The translations under genes were made by a program, and so were the position numbers. This document shows positions 9,401 through 19,200 of a DNA stretch of 64,000 nucleotides, piece by piece. Origin of the DNA: Akkermansia muciniphila (GTDB taxonomy: Bacteria > Verrucomicrobiota > Verrucomicrobiia > Limisphaerales > UBA9464). The notes below the pieces were generated by a model, which saw only the letters and a program-made list of their open reading frames with translations, had not been told where the DNA came from and did no database searches. Position 1 is the first letter of the stretch, and each line of letters starts with the position of its first letter. The stretch lies in contig CAMAUY010000004.1 of NCBI GenBank assembly GCA_945861565.1, forward strand, positions 25,836 to 89,835, written 5' to 3'.

Positions 9401-12400
9401 TTCGCCATCGATCACGACGAGCTCGTAGGTTTTGAGACTTTCCAATGGGCGCTTGGGCAACAGGCGGACCATCCGCATCAACTGATTGCTGTCGCCCGCG
9501 AGTTCGAGGGTGGCGGCGACATTGTTGGCAGCACCCGCGAGCCGGAGGAAAATGCCGTTCGTCGAAAGGCTGTTGGAAGCGATCGCCTCCGAGAACGTCA
9601 ACACGATGGGCAATGTAATGGGCACGCTCCCCGCGCTGTTGGCGGGTTGCACGGCAACGACGACCGGATCGTTTTCGTCGAGGCGGATGTTGCCGAGATC
9701 CACAACCGCCCCATTCGGCGACAGCGTGCCGGAAACTCGCGCCAAGCCGTTGACGGAAGCCACAATCGTTTCGAGAGCAAAAGGCTGGAGAGGAATGCCA
9801 TCAAAACGGAAGCGCCCATTGAAATCGGACCGCTCCACCGCTCGACCTGGAAGCGTGCTTCCGGACGCGAATGTCAGCAGAATCTCAGCACCGGAGACTG
9901 CCTGAAGACCGTCGGCACGCATCAATCGTCCTGCCACACTTCCGCTCGAGGCCAGTTGGAGCTCGACGACATCCACCTCGGCATTCGTCGTGATGGAGCC
10001 ATTGGAACTGGCCGCGAGTGCCTGCTCCTCGGCGAGCACGCGGTAGGAACCGACGGGGATATTTCCAAATCGGTATCTGCCGGATTTGTCCGTGAGCGTG
10101 AATTCCGATGTGGACGCGAAGGGATCCGACTGCAGTTGCATCGTGACCGCGATGGACGGCAGCGGTGTCTGGCCGTCGCTGGCCAGCACCCGCCCTTCGA
10201 CCTGTCCGACGCCGCGGAGCGGCAAAACGAGCAGGGAATTCGTCCCGACGCCGCTGATCGTCACCTCGGCTTGGCCCACACTTCGACTGGCGGTCAGATC
10301 GCGTGAGACCGCCCGAAGGCTGTAGTGGCCCAACGGAACATCGGGGAATAGGATACGACCGTTGGTAGAGGTGTCCGCAATGAACCCAAAACCACCCTTC
10401 AACAAGGCCACTTCCGCGTTGGTGGCAGGCCTGGAACCATCCGGCAACAACACGACGATCTGCACGATTGCCAGTGGGGTCAGCGGCACGTTCACATCGA
10501 GTGAAAGAACCCCTTCCGTCAGTCGTCCGGCGGCGGTGCCATAATATTTTTTTCCGGCATCCCTCGCCGAGATCGAGAATTCGCCCACGGGAGTGTTTGG
10601 AAAGGCAAATCGACCGTCTGGCCCGGTGGTTACGGTTCGGTCCGGACTCAATCCGTCGGAAACATGCAACATCACATCCGCGCCCGGCTCCGGACCGGTG
10701 CCGTAGCCATTAACGACGGTACCGGAGATTTCGCCTAACGCCTGTTCAATCAATTGCACGAAGTGAATCTCACCGGCCACGGAGAGTGTGGCGTCGGCGA
10801 GAGCACCCCGGCCATTGACCGGATCGATACTGGTAATTCGGTAGAGTGCGAGGGGCAAGCCCGGCACCTCGAACGCCCCCTTCGCATCCGTCGTGGCGAA
10901 TCCAACGTTGCCGATGGCGACTTGCGCAAAGCCGATGGGGGTGACCAAGTCCCGCCGTGTAAACGTCCCGCGCAACGTCGCGGTCGCACCTAGCCCTACG
11001 ATGGCTTGCGATGTCTGATCTCGGGCCACAACCGCCGGCACGCGCCCCATCAGCGTCGTGGGGCCGCTCGCAAATGAAGCGGCAACCGCGTACGCCCCTT
11101 CGAACAGATTCCCAAATCGGATGACACCATCCGCGCCGGCGATTCCCTCAAAACGGTCGCCGGGGAAAGTGCCCTGCTGAATTTCCACCCGCGCGCCTCC
11201 CGCTGGATTTCCAGTCGACGCCAGCACGGTGACTTCCAATAAACCTTTGCCCAACAATCGGACCGTCGTGGAATTTTGCACGGCGTTCGATCCGGTCGGC
11301 AGCACGATCGCCGCGGCGATTCCCCTCAACCCGCTCAAGGGATCAAATGCCTCGACTCGGTAACCCACCCCGGGACGCCCTTCCGCGTCAATGGCCGGCA
11401 ATCCGAAGCGCGTGTCAAAGCTACCATTTGTTTCGGTCGTTATCTCGAGGTCACCGAAATTGATCTTCACTCGCACTCCACCTCCAACCGGAGTGACGCC
11501 GTCCGGTTGGAACACTCGACCGCCGAGCCGACCATTGATCTCGCGAGCGGCCGGGAACTGGAGGACAACGTTGGTGACGTTGCGATCGGTCGATGTCGTT
11601 TGTCCGTTTGCGGTCATGACGAGCGGGAAAAACGGTGACGCTGCCTGGAGGCCCCAGAAGCCGGCGGGTAATCCCTCGAACGCAAAGGTTCCCAATGCAG
11701 GGTCGCTGTTGATATCGCCGCGCAGCACAGTTCCAGGCTCCCCATTGGCCAACAATCCCTCGCTGGTGAGTCGAACCTTCGCGCCCACCGGCACTCCCTG
11801 ACCGTTGAGCACTCGGCCAGAAATATGCCCGCTCGGCCGGAAACGAATATCGGTGACAATCGTCTGCCCATCGAACCGGAGCGTCTCGCGAATGAACCCA
11901 AAAGTAGTCGGATTGAACGCGGCACCCTCCCCATTGAGAAACGGATCGCTAGCGCCCGTGAAAATGTTGATCGCGTCGCCAATCGCCGCCTTGAGCTCGT
12001 CTTCGCTGGAATCCGTGCTCCGAATCGTGTGGAGAATATCGCTGACATCCGTTTTCGCAGTCGGGGGTCCCGTGGAGGACGAACTCAACGTCACACGCCG
12101 GTTGAGGGGCAGATTTTCCCAACGATAATTCCCGCTGCCATCCGCATCGATCCATTCGAAGCCTCCCTCGACGGGACGAAGAATCTTGGCGTTGGGGACC
12201 GGATCGCCACGCGCATCGAGGACGCGCCCGACCAACGCTCCAGCCGGGATCAATCGGATAACGGCCACATTGTTGCCGCTGGGCAGGACGTCCAGTTCGA
12301 GGCTGCCAAACCGGGGAAAATCGAAGGCAGGATCCGATTTGGGCCTTTCCAGTTCGGAAGAACGTTCGACACCCGCATGGATCGTACGCCGCCCCGTGGG

Positions 12401-15400
12401 GACTCCCTCCAGCACAAACGCGCCTTGGTTGTCGGTGCGTGCCACACCCACGCCGCCGGCGACGCGCGCGCCGGAAACCGGTTCACCCGTACTCGTCTCC
12501 ACCCGGCCAATCACGGTCGCCCGCCCCTGCAGCGCGACATTTACGAATGGCGTGGTTCCCGCCGCCAGCGCGATTTCAAGCCGCTCGCCACGACGCTTGC
12601 CATCTTGCGAAATCGCCACGACATCATACGTGCCCGCAACGACGTTCGGCATTTGCCAGAAGCCGTCCGAGTCCGTGGTGGCCTGTCCCGCGATACAACA
12701 CAGCGTGTTGGCCGATTGTGCGTTTTGGCCGATGTAGACCTGCGCTCCAGGGTGCGGCGTCACATTGTCATTTTCGGTCACTCGACCGCTGGGGGTCGTG
12801 CGAGCAACCGGTGCGGAACTCAAAACGACCGGAAGATCTCGTGTTTCACCCGGCGCGTTTAACGCTCCGCTCACTATCCGGCTCAATCCGTTACTCGTCG
12901 ATGCCTCGACTGTGAACACACCCAACGGCACTCCCTGGAAGGCAAACCGGCCGTTGTTGTCGCTGAAGATTCCGCGCCCCAACTCGCGCGATCCGGGATC
13001 TGGGAACAAATTCACAGCGGCTCCCGCCCGCGGTGAAACGCCATCCGGCCCGAAGACTGTTCCATGAACCGTCCCGCGCCCACGAAACCGCAGGGCAACC
13101 GGGACGGTCGATCCTGTCCGGCCAGAACCTAACGGAATAAAATCCCGCTGCAGCGCCCGGTCCAAACCCTCGGCTTTCGCAATCGCCTCGGAAAGCACGG
13201 TCACCTTGAATCCGTCCAGCAGCGACTTCAGCGCACTCGATTCCGACGCTTGCTCGACCAATTGACTCCGCGAGAACTGATCCCCAGAATTGGATTGAAG
13301 CAAAATCTGCACAATCTCCGCCGGCAGCCCCGCGGTGTCGGTCGCCGAGATTGAGTACGGTATCCCCGTTAAGACAAAATCAAACGTGAAGGCTCCATCC
13401 GCGTCGCTTATCACTTGGCTGACCCGGACGATAAATTCAGGGCAGGAAGATGCGGCGCTGACCGAGTCATACATGGTCAGCGTTACCGGCAATCCGACCG
13501 CCGGGCTGTCGTCGCCACGAATCACGCGCCCCCGCACCGCAATCCCTTCCCGCAACGTCGTGCGGACCGGCAGAGAATTGACCACGACCGGATTCCCCCG
13601 GGCGTCCGCTACGCCGGTCACAGTGAGCCGGCGCGGAATGATCTGGCCGATCCCTTGTCGAAGATTGAGGAGCGCCACGCGTCCGCCCGGCTGGATTTGT
13701 ACGGACCCTGCACCATTCCCGTTTTCCAGTGTGTACCCGGACGGCGCATTGACGCGTTCGGCCGGCATGGGTTTGGAAAATAACACACCCACGATCGTTC
13801 CGTAATTCATGGGCGTTCCCGGTACTTTGGGAACGCAAGGCGCCGATGGCCGGCCGACGTTTACGGTTCCATCCTGAACGACCGCGAGCAGTTCCGGCGG
13901 CTTCTCCTCAACGCGAACCGGAGCCACGGCCTGAGTCGTCTCCGCCGACCCATCGCAGTCATCGTCGAACTCAAACATGCCGCCCGTCTCGATCTCGGTG
14001 AACGATACGCAGCCACCCCGGGGTTGATTAAAGGCGACGACACTGAAAACCTGCGCGACCCCGTTGGTCCCTGTCCGTACGACACGGAGGGTTGCTGCCG
14101 ATGTGAAATTCGTAAAGATCCAGCGGAACGCTGCGTTGGTTACGGTCGCTCCGCCCACCAGCCATCCCCCCCGGCTCCCCGGGTAGTCCCCCACCCGAAC
14201 TTCATGGCCCTGATGCGAAACCGCCTTCAACAGGACTCCGGGAGAATCAACCCCGGTCAGCGTCCACACCTCGCTTCGCCCCGCAATATCCGCCCCCCAA
14301 CCGGCAACCCGCTCAACGCCGTCCGCGCCGTCCTCCCGTTCCATCGCGGCGACCAGCGCAACTCGCCACTCCCGTCCAGCGTCAGTCGCCGCGACAATCT
14401 GGTCAAAGCCCTCGCTGGAAGAACGCCCTCCCTGCCAGTCCAGAAGCAGGTCCGCAAGAACTCGTCGAAGAGGATCCCCATAACGGACCCGCTGCCCAGC
14501 CTCCGCCAACTCCAGCACCCGGCGCGTCACCGTGTTGCGGGTCACTGATTTGACGCCCGGCGGCAACTGCGGCGCCGTTGCCACGCTCAAGGCCTGCCCG
14601 AGCATACGCTCCGCGGCAATGCGGATCCCCTCCGGCAGGTCCTTCACGAAATCGGGCAGAGTGAGTGTATCGGGTGAGAGAATCACGCCCCGTTCGTCCA
14701 CGCCCATCGTGAGGGTAAACCGCCCAGCGGTGGCGTCGTCGCCCGTCGTCAAATTCGAGAAGCTAATCGCACCGGTTCGTTGCGCGCGCAGCCGATAGCG
14801 AACGGTGGCCGATTGACCCGGCAAAACACTTCCGATCTCAACCGTTGCAGCGCTTTCAAGGATGGCACCGCTCAAGCTTGTGGGCGGGAGGGTCACTTTA
14901 ACCAGATTCGCGATCGTCTGGCTGGTATTCAATATAGTCACCGCCGCCTCATACGGCTCACCCGAGCGAATTGTCCGCGGATGGGTAAACGAAATTGAGA
15001 ACTTCGGATTGCGCACCAGGACGGCCCCCGCCGCCCTGCCTTTGATTCTTACTATTCCCGCCGCCAATCCCTCCAAGTCCGCGGTCAGGTCAAGATCCAT
15101 GACGTGGAAGCCTTCTTGTAAACCCTCGATCAAAAACTCGCCCTGGCCCGACTCACCCGGCTGCAGCCGCGTGACATCGTCAGGGGTCCCCACCTGGCCG
15201 TCGGCGCCCGGCTGGGTCACGGGTTGCACCGGTTGAATAATCTTTCCCGTCCCGACACGTGCGAAGCGGAGCGGATCATCACCCGGCGTGCTATAGTCCA
15301 CACTGCCGATTCGGTCCGGCCCGGGCGGCAAGATTAGTTGCGCCCGCACATGATTCACAGTCAGCCCGGAGCCAACGGGAGCGGCATTTTCCGTAAAGAT

Positions 15401-16270
15401 TTGCACCGAAAAAAACTGATTGAGGAAGCCGACGTTGCCCGGGATGACGATCAGCGCCGGGATCGGTGGAATGCGCAAGCCGAGGTCCGACTCGACAAGA
15501 TCGACGAGTTGAAAGTTTACGGGCTGTACCGACAAGTTGAGCCGACTCCCCTGCAGTTCGTCGGGCAAAACAACCTGAGAGGTCAATTCCCGGTTCATTT
15601 GGTCGGCCTCCTTCAATCGCTTCTCGATTTCGGCCGCTGGGATAATTTCGGTGGATTGACGGAAGGTCGGTGCGATGACCGGAAATCGTACGGGGACGGT
15701 CTTACCGTCGAGCACAAAGCCGACCTCGAATTCCACCGCTCGGAAATTTGCTTCATCGATCGCTATTCCCTTCCCGCGAATTTCATCCAGCGTGAGCGGC
15801 CTCGATGTGACCTTGGAAACGAGAACCTCGTCGAACACATGCACTGGCACCGACGCGGGAATTCCTTCGAGCTGGGTTGCGCCCGTCGCGCCGTCCACCA
15901 ATCGGATGTTGTCCAACTGATAGTCCCCGACCAATGGCAAGGGCGGCAGCAGGAGCGGAGCGCCCGGTTGTGCGATCAATCGCCGCGATGGAAAGGACGG
16001 GCCGCGCAAGAAACCCTCGACATAGGCACTTGCCGGAATGTCCGGTCCGCCCAAAATCTTCACGGCAACCGAACCTGCAATCCCTTTGGGAACGGAGAGC
16101 GCCGCCGGGGATACATCCAATCGACTGCCGACGATTCGATAGTCGAACGATGCCAGCGGAGGGGCCGCGACGGCCAGGACACCGCCGGTGCCTGCCCATA
16201 GGACGGCCAGTGAGAACATCCGGAGGAGGAGTTCCCATCTGCAACCCAAAATGGAGTCCGACGTCTTCAC
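6407..16270 (-). CDS. Giant surface protein: Ig-like, carboxypeptidase-regulatory and TSP type-3 repeats
   Basis: About 3287 residues. A signal-like segment (MFSLAVLWAGTGGVLAVAA) is followed by a ~900-residue unassigned region. Residues ~905-2170 hold about a dozen carboxypeptidase-regulatory-like beta domains (G-x-V pattern with DGRF-type turns), then two SbsA-like Ig domains (~2190-2420) and further Ig domains. Next come three blocks of DxDxDGxxD calcium-binding thrombospondin type-3 repeats (~2720-3035), five 24-residue tandem repeats (~3045-3165) and a C-terminal domain ending QFYRVREVP. The annotated GTG start forms a GTGA overlap with the RHS stop; a downstream ATG at the signal segment is possible. 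No enzyme motif is seen, so an extended cell-surface or matrix protein is inferred. Confidence 0.85.
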   Translation of the reverse strand: MKTSDSILGCRWELLLRMFSLAVLWAGTGGVLAVAAPPLASFDYRIVGSRLDVSPAALSVPKGIAGSVAVKILGGPDIPASAYVEGFLRGPSFPSRRLIAQPGAPLLLPPLPLVGDYQLDNIRLVDGATGATQLEGIPASVPVHVFDEVLVSKVTSRPLTLDEIRGKGIAIDEANFRAVEFEVGFVLDGKTVPVRFPVIAPTFRQSTEIIPAAEIEKRLKEADQMNRELTSQVVLPDELQGSRLNLSVQPVNFQLVDLVESDLGLRIPPIPALIVIPGNVGFLNQFFSVQIFTENAAPVGSGLTVNHVRAQLILPPGPDRIGSVDYSTPGDDPLRFARVGTGKIIQPVQPVTQPGADGQVGTPDDVTRLQPGESGQGEFLIEGLQEGFHVMDLDLTADLEGLAAGIVRIKGRAAGAVLVRNPKFSISFTHPRTIRSGEPYEAAVTILNTSQTIANLVKVTLPPTSLSGAILESAATVEIGSVLPGQSATVRYRLRAQRTGAISFSNLTTGDDATAGRFTLTMGVDERGVILSPDTLTLPDFVKDLPEGIRIAAERMLGQALSVATAPQLPPGVKSVTRNTVTRRVLELAEAGQRVRYGDPLRRVLADLLLDWQGGRSSSEGFDQIVAATDAGREWRVALVAAMEREDGADGVERVAGWGADIAGRSEVWTLTGVDSPGVLLKAVSHQGHEVRVGDYPGSRGGWLVGGATVTNAAFRWIFTNFTSAATLRVVRTGTNGVAQVFSVVAFNQPRGGCVSFTEIETGGMFEFDDDCDGSAETTQAVAPVRVEEKPPELLAVVQDGTVNVGRPSAPCVPKVPGTPMNYGTIVGVLFSKPMPAERVNAPSGYTLENGNGAGSVQIQPGGRVALLNLRQGIGQIIPRRLTVTGVADARGNPVVVNSLPVRTTLREGIAVRGRVIRGDDSPAVGLPVTLTMYDSVSAASSCPEFIVRVSQVISDADGAFTFDFVLTGIPYSISATDTAGLPAEIVQILLQSNSGDQFSRSQLVEQASESSALKSLLDGFKVTVLSEAIAKAEGLDRALQRDFIPLGSGRTGSTVPVALRFRGRGTVHGTVFGPDGVSPRAGAAVNLFPDPGSRELGRGIFSDNNGRFAFQGVPLGVFTVEASTSNGLSRIVSGALNAPGETRDLPVVLSSAPVARTTPSGRVTENDNVTPHPGAQVYIGQNAQSANTLCCIAGQATTDSDGFWQMPNVVAGTYDVVAISQDGKRRGERLEIALAAGTTPFVNVALQGRATVIGRVETSTGEPVSGARVAGGVGVARTDNQGAFVLEGVPTGRRTIHAGVERSSELERPKSDPAFDFPRFGSLELDVLPSGNNVAVIRLIPAGALVGRVLDARGDPVPNAKILRPVEGGFEWIDADGSGNYRWENLPLNRRVTLSSSSTGPPTAKTDVSDILHTIRSTDSSEDELKAAIGDAINIFTGASDPFLNGEGAAFNPTTFGFIRETLRFDGQTIVTDIRFRPSGHISGRVLNGQGVPVGAKVRLTSEGLLANGEPGTVLRGDINSDPALGTFAFEGLPAGFWGLQAASPFFPLVMTANGQTTSTDRNVTNVVLQFPAAREINGRLGGRVFQPDGVTPVGGGVRVKINFGDLEITTETNGSFDTRFGLPAIDAEGRPGVGYRVEAFDPLSGLRGIAAAIVLPTGSNAVQNSTTVRLLGKGLLEVTVLASTGNPAGGARVEIQQGTFPGDRFEGIAGADGVIRFGNLFEGAYAVAASFASGPTTLMGRVPAVVARDQTSQAIVGLGATATLRGTFTRRDLVTPIGFAQVAIGNVGFATTDAKGAFEVPGLPLALYRITSIDPVNGRGALADATLSVAGEIHFVQLIEQALGEISGTVVNGYGTGPEPGADVMLHVSDGLSPDRTVTTGPDGRFAFPNTPVGEFSISARDAGKKYYGTAAGRLTEGVLSLDVNVPLTPLAIVQIVVLLPDGSRPATNAEVALLKGGFGFIADTSTNGRILFPDVPLGHYSLRAVSRDLTASRSVGQAEVTISGVGTNSLLVLPLRGVGQVEGRVLASDGQTPLPSIAVTMQLQSDPFASTSEFTLTDKSGRYRFGNIPVGSYRVLAEEQALAASSNGSITTNAEVDVVELQLASSGSVAGRLMRADGLQAVSGAEILLTFASGSTLPGRAVERSDFNGRFRFDGIPLQPFALETIVASVNGLARVSGTLSPNGAVVDLGNIRLDENDPVVVAVQPANSAGSVPITLPIVLTFSEAIASNSLSTNGIFLRLAGAANNVAATLELAGDSNQLMRMVRLLPKRPLESLKTYELVVIDGERRDPLGSVTAAGPTDLVGRPLSAPFLSRFTTADGDPPVVVSIFPADGANQIDPRAVPRLSFNEPVRSTNVTLTVIGPTGPVAGVATVGLNRLGLNFTPTAALQPNTTYTLSVSGIVDLAGNPAANQPITARFATLDTIGPAIASLRLVGSEPRVAGTTVTIEADLAAVEASVTIRFTQDFKPLDADSTAPFAVPALLPAPGSITFRAIATDRFHNEGPVAELTVAVQADEPPVISLERVVPASGPVGSGSTFSIRASAEDDVRVANVRITVTGAINGVTNLPNGQPTLLSFVVPANAPGSSVQVTAVARDNSGQDSQPVNLSIPIAVRTPPTLTLPVGIELTEGVSTNVEIRIDGTTAPVSIAELSLATPGIIDSFDWNGSGSRLLNFVPPVMRTNPIVHVTAAAAGTNRIVIRITDTNSLVAEAELKIIVLADLDRDGIPDAVDPDIDGDELSNAQELVRGTDPRNPDSDGDTLSDGLEVARGTNPLNRDSDGDGVPDNLDSAPLVAARPPTLDALASLELVQGATSRIEVNATDGDSNLVSLRVIGPDVSATWKLSGLTNLSVPPTNQLRTELTLVPLTVVTSFVAVIAIDSDEKSVTNRFQVTVLRDTDHDGIPDRDDSDDDNDGLADADEIARGTDPLRADTDSDGLNDGAEMVAGTNPKNPDTDGDGIPDGLDPNPLGANADLDRDGIPDADDPDIDGDGLSNSDELARGTSPTKRDTDGDAWPDGAEVEIGSNPLDPNSTPVLFIVGENSVSLVLPATPNVESAAGGVVVSEPTVGLVLPAVPTAEVAVGGITLGEPQVGLVLPRSPTLESGDDGLTVAEPVVGLVLPGSVGVGTVSDGLTVSEPVVGIVLPATPAIGLEGVGITVSEPIVFLRLDLTSGASPPVGSGTPSGSSGSGTTATLIERGVVLRIVELISLQSGARQASEASGVWQVAFEWNGSARSRFVIESSNDLLLWIDERAGIAQPEPGRFLARTVTRQPGSQFYRVREVP
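6775..7138 (-). repeat. Five tandem 72-bp units (24-residue repeats) within the giant surface protein
   Basis: Protein units share the pattern [GS]-[LI]-V-L-P-x-[TS]-x(5,9)-G-[ILV]-[TV]-[VL]-x-E-P-x-V, each 24 residues, five in a row between the last TSP3 block and the C-terminal domain. DNA copies are clearly diverged, so duplication is not recent. The unit matches no family I know. Confidence 0.75.
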
Positions 16271-19200
16271 TCCTTCTTGTACTCAATTTCCCTAGCACCC
16301 TGCTGTTCGTTGGCTGTCGCACTCTGCTTCTTCGCCTCCTTCGCAGAGACATTGTCAAACGCACCCTTTTCATCGGTTGCGGCTCGGGGCCTTTCATTCG
16401 CGGCGGCTCGAGCCCGGATTGCAGCCGAGGCCTGTTTTTGATCCTCCAAGCGCTTCAGGATACTATTTTCCTTTACGGTCTTCGGTGCCGCCGGTTGCGG
16501 GGCTGCCGGCGGGCGTGGTTCCGGTGGTTTGGGTGCCTGCGGCTTCATTGCGGGCCGAATGGTGACCGCCGTCGGAGTCACCGCCACCTCCGCTGCTTTG
16601 GGCTGCGCGATGTGCGTCTCAGCCGCCGGAGGGGACGCCGCGCGCGCGCTGGAAGGCGCCGCCTCATCCACCGTTCCCGCCGCTGAGCCAGCTTCACCTT
16701 TGGCGGGAAGTTTGTTGGGCGGCTTCGCATCCGGAACCGGCGCGTGCGGCGACGAGCGCCCCGGCAAGGATCCCCCCCTTCCCTGCGGAAGATGCGTCTC
16801 GCCACGAGGGGCACGTCCCGGCGGCCGGCCGGCCAATCGCACCTCGCGCGCGGCTCCTAGCGAACTCGCTATCTCGTCGCGTAGCCACGCCCGCTGAATC
16901 GCTTCCTCCTCGATTCGCCTCGCTGCCGTGGTCTCCCCCCGTGCAATCGCACTCTCCGCTCGGATCGCCGCTCTCTGCGCTACGCGTACCTCGAGATCAA
17001 AAAATAACGCCAGCAAACTCGCCCGACCACTCGGATCCCTCATGGAAACCGGATTCTGCCCAAATGCAGCGTACAAATTCACACTATCCTCATAACCATT
17101 CGGATCCTGCTGCAGGAAGAGACCACTCGCCGGATCATAAAACCGAGCCCGCATATAAATGAGCCCCGCATCGTAGTCGAAATACTGCCCGTGAAAGAGG
17201 AACGGTGATTCCACGGCACTTCGAGCAAGCAACGGCGAATCCGTCGGGGTCGCAGCGTCGTCAAAGAAAAGGACCGCACCCGGAACCGGATTGAAGCTTA
17301 ACACTTTCGTTTCACCCGAAACCGCATTGTTCCATTCGTCCCGGATTCGACCCGGCCGGAGCGTCAGTGAAAACCCTCCGGCCAGCGTTGCCTCCGGCTC
17401 AACCCGCAAAGCCGTCCCAAATGCCGTGCCGGCCAACGCCTCTTCGTAAACCACCGTTGGGGCCTGCTGCACTCCCCCGTTCTCTAATTGGAAAGCATCC
17501 GTCAGCGGACGATAACTCGTCAGGAGTCCGGCGGGCGAACCCGGCGCTAACTCCGGCAGAATCCGCTCCGTAAATTCGACCAGCAGGGAATTGCCATCGG
17601 GCGCGGTGGATATCCGCCGAATTCGCGGAGCCCGCGTGTCCGGCGTCTGAATTTCCGGCTGGCCCCAGGCATCGTAAAAGTATCGCTCGACAATGGCACC
17701 GTTCGTATCAACCAGGCCCATGACCGAGCCCAGCAGATCAGTCATATAATAGAAACGTCGCAGATTTCCCCCAGTGTCACGAATGTCAGCCGCAATCGGA
17801 ACATCCGAATCTGCATAATAATAACGGGCCTTCAGTACGGCCGTGGTACCGCCTTCGTCGTACTCCGCCAACAGCAACCCGCCGTCATGCACATAACCCG
17901 TCACATTCGTTCCGCCGATTCCCGGTGAACGATACTCACGATGAAATCGCAAACCACCGGGTTGATATTCATAGTCGATCGCCACGCCGTCACTCCGGCT
18001 AATTCCTGTCAATTGCTTGAGCCCATCGTAGGCAAGGCTGGAGTTCAGCGGCAGTAGATCAACACCTTGAGAGGGTCGCGTGAATAATCGGACATCCGTT
18101 GGATTCCCCATCGCGTCGCTCGGACGCGACACGCCATCGATCAGTCCGATTTGAAGAAATCCGTCCGGAGCCCCGTACGTTTGGGCGAAATTCGCCGGAG
18201 CCAGCGAATTGGGATCCACCGTCGTTACGCCCGTAAACACATCGAGTCCGGTCGTATCATCGTAGCCGTAAGTCCTCCCGAAGAATCCCGGCGCCCAGGA
18301 ACCACCGACACCCGCCGGCACCGAGAAACCAGAATAGCCCGCTCGTGCTCCCGAAGGTGAAATTGCGGGCCGAGCGCCATAGTCCGATCGCGTCAGGCGA
18401 TGGCCACGGTCGAAAGTGAAGAAGTCCGTCCGCCCTCCCCGATGAATAGACTGCCGGCCGACGACGTTGTCGGTGGGGTCATACGCATAGAGTACCTCCG
18501 CCAGGAGTTTGCCGGTACCCACAGCCGTATATCGGGTACGGGTTAACCGCCGGCGCCCATCGTACTCACTGTTGCAGTCGATCACGCCGCCGATCCGCTG
18601 CGATCCGACAAGATTCGCTGCGGCAAACGTGCGATCCGAGACCAGCGTATCGCCTCCGCTAATCGACAACTTATTCAGGCGGCCCGCCAGGTCCCGCTGC
18701 TCCTCGACCGTCACGGAACCGGGTGAAGGATAGGTTAGGGTTTCCCGGCGGCCATCTTTTCGGATCGTCGTCTGCACCGTATACGTATGTCCATGCTCGA
18801 CAAATGTCGCTGCGCGCATCGGGCCGAGCACGTCAAACTTCCTGGTTGTGGAGCCGCCCGGGTAGGTGGAGATAACTGCCCGGTTAAATGGATCAACCGT
18901 GAAGGACTCGGTGCGCGTCGAACTGCCAAACCGAGTGGTGCGATCCGTCAAACGTCCCTGCGCGTCATAGGCCAATGTTTCGTCGCCGCCAGGAATTGTC
19001 CGAACGGTCGGTTGACGATGCCTTTTGTCGAACGCGGTCACCAACTCCGGCGGGCCTGATCGGAAAGTGCGGCGCATCGAACGCAGAGTTTCATCAAACT
19101 CAAATCCTTGACCCAAATTCGCCTTATCGGTGACCTTTGAAAGCCGACGATGCTCGTCATAGGTATAGTGAAACTCGACACCGTTCGGAAGAATCCGGGC

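Noticed and set aside
9023..10306. 427-codon plus-strand open frame
   Set aside because: Antisense to carboxypeptidase-regulatory and Ig repeats of the giant surface protein; Arg/Gly-rich low-complexity translation typical of shadow frames in high-GC DNA.
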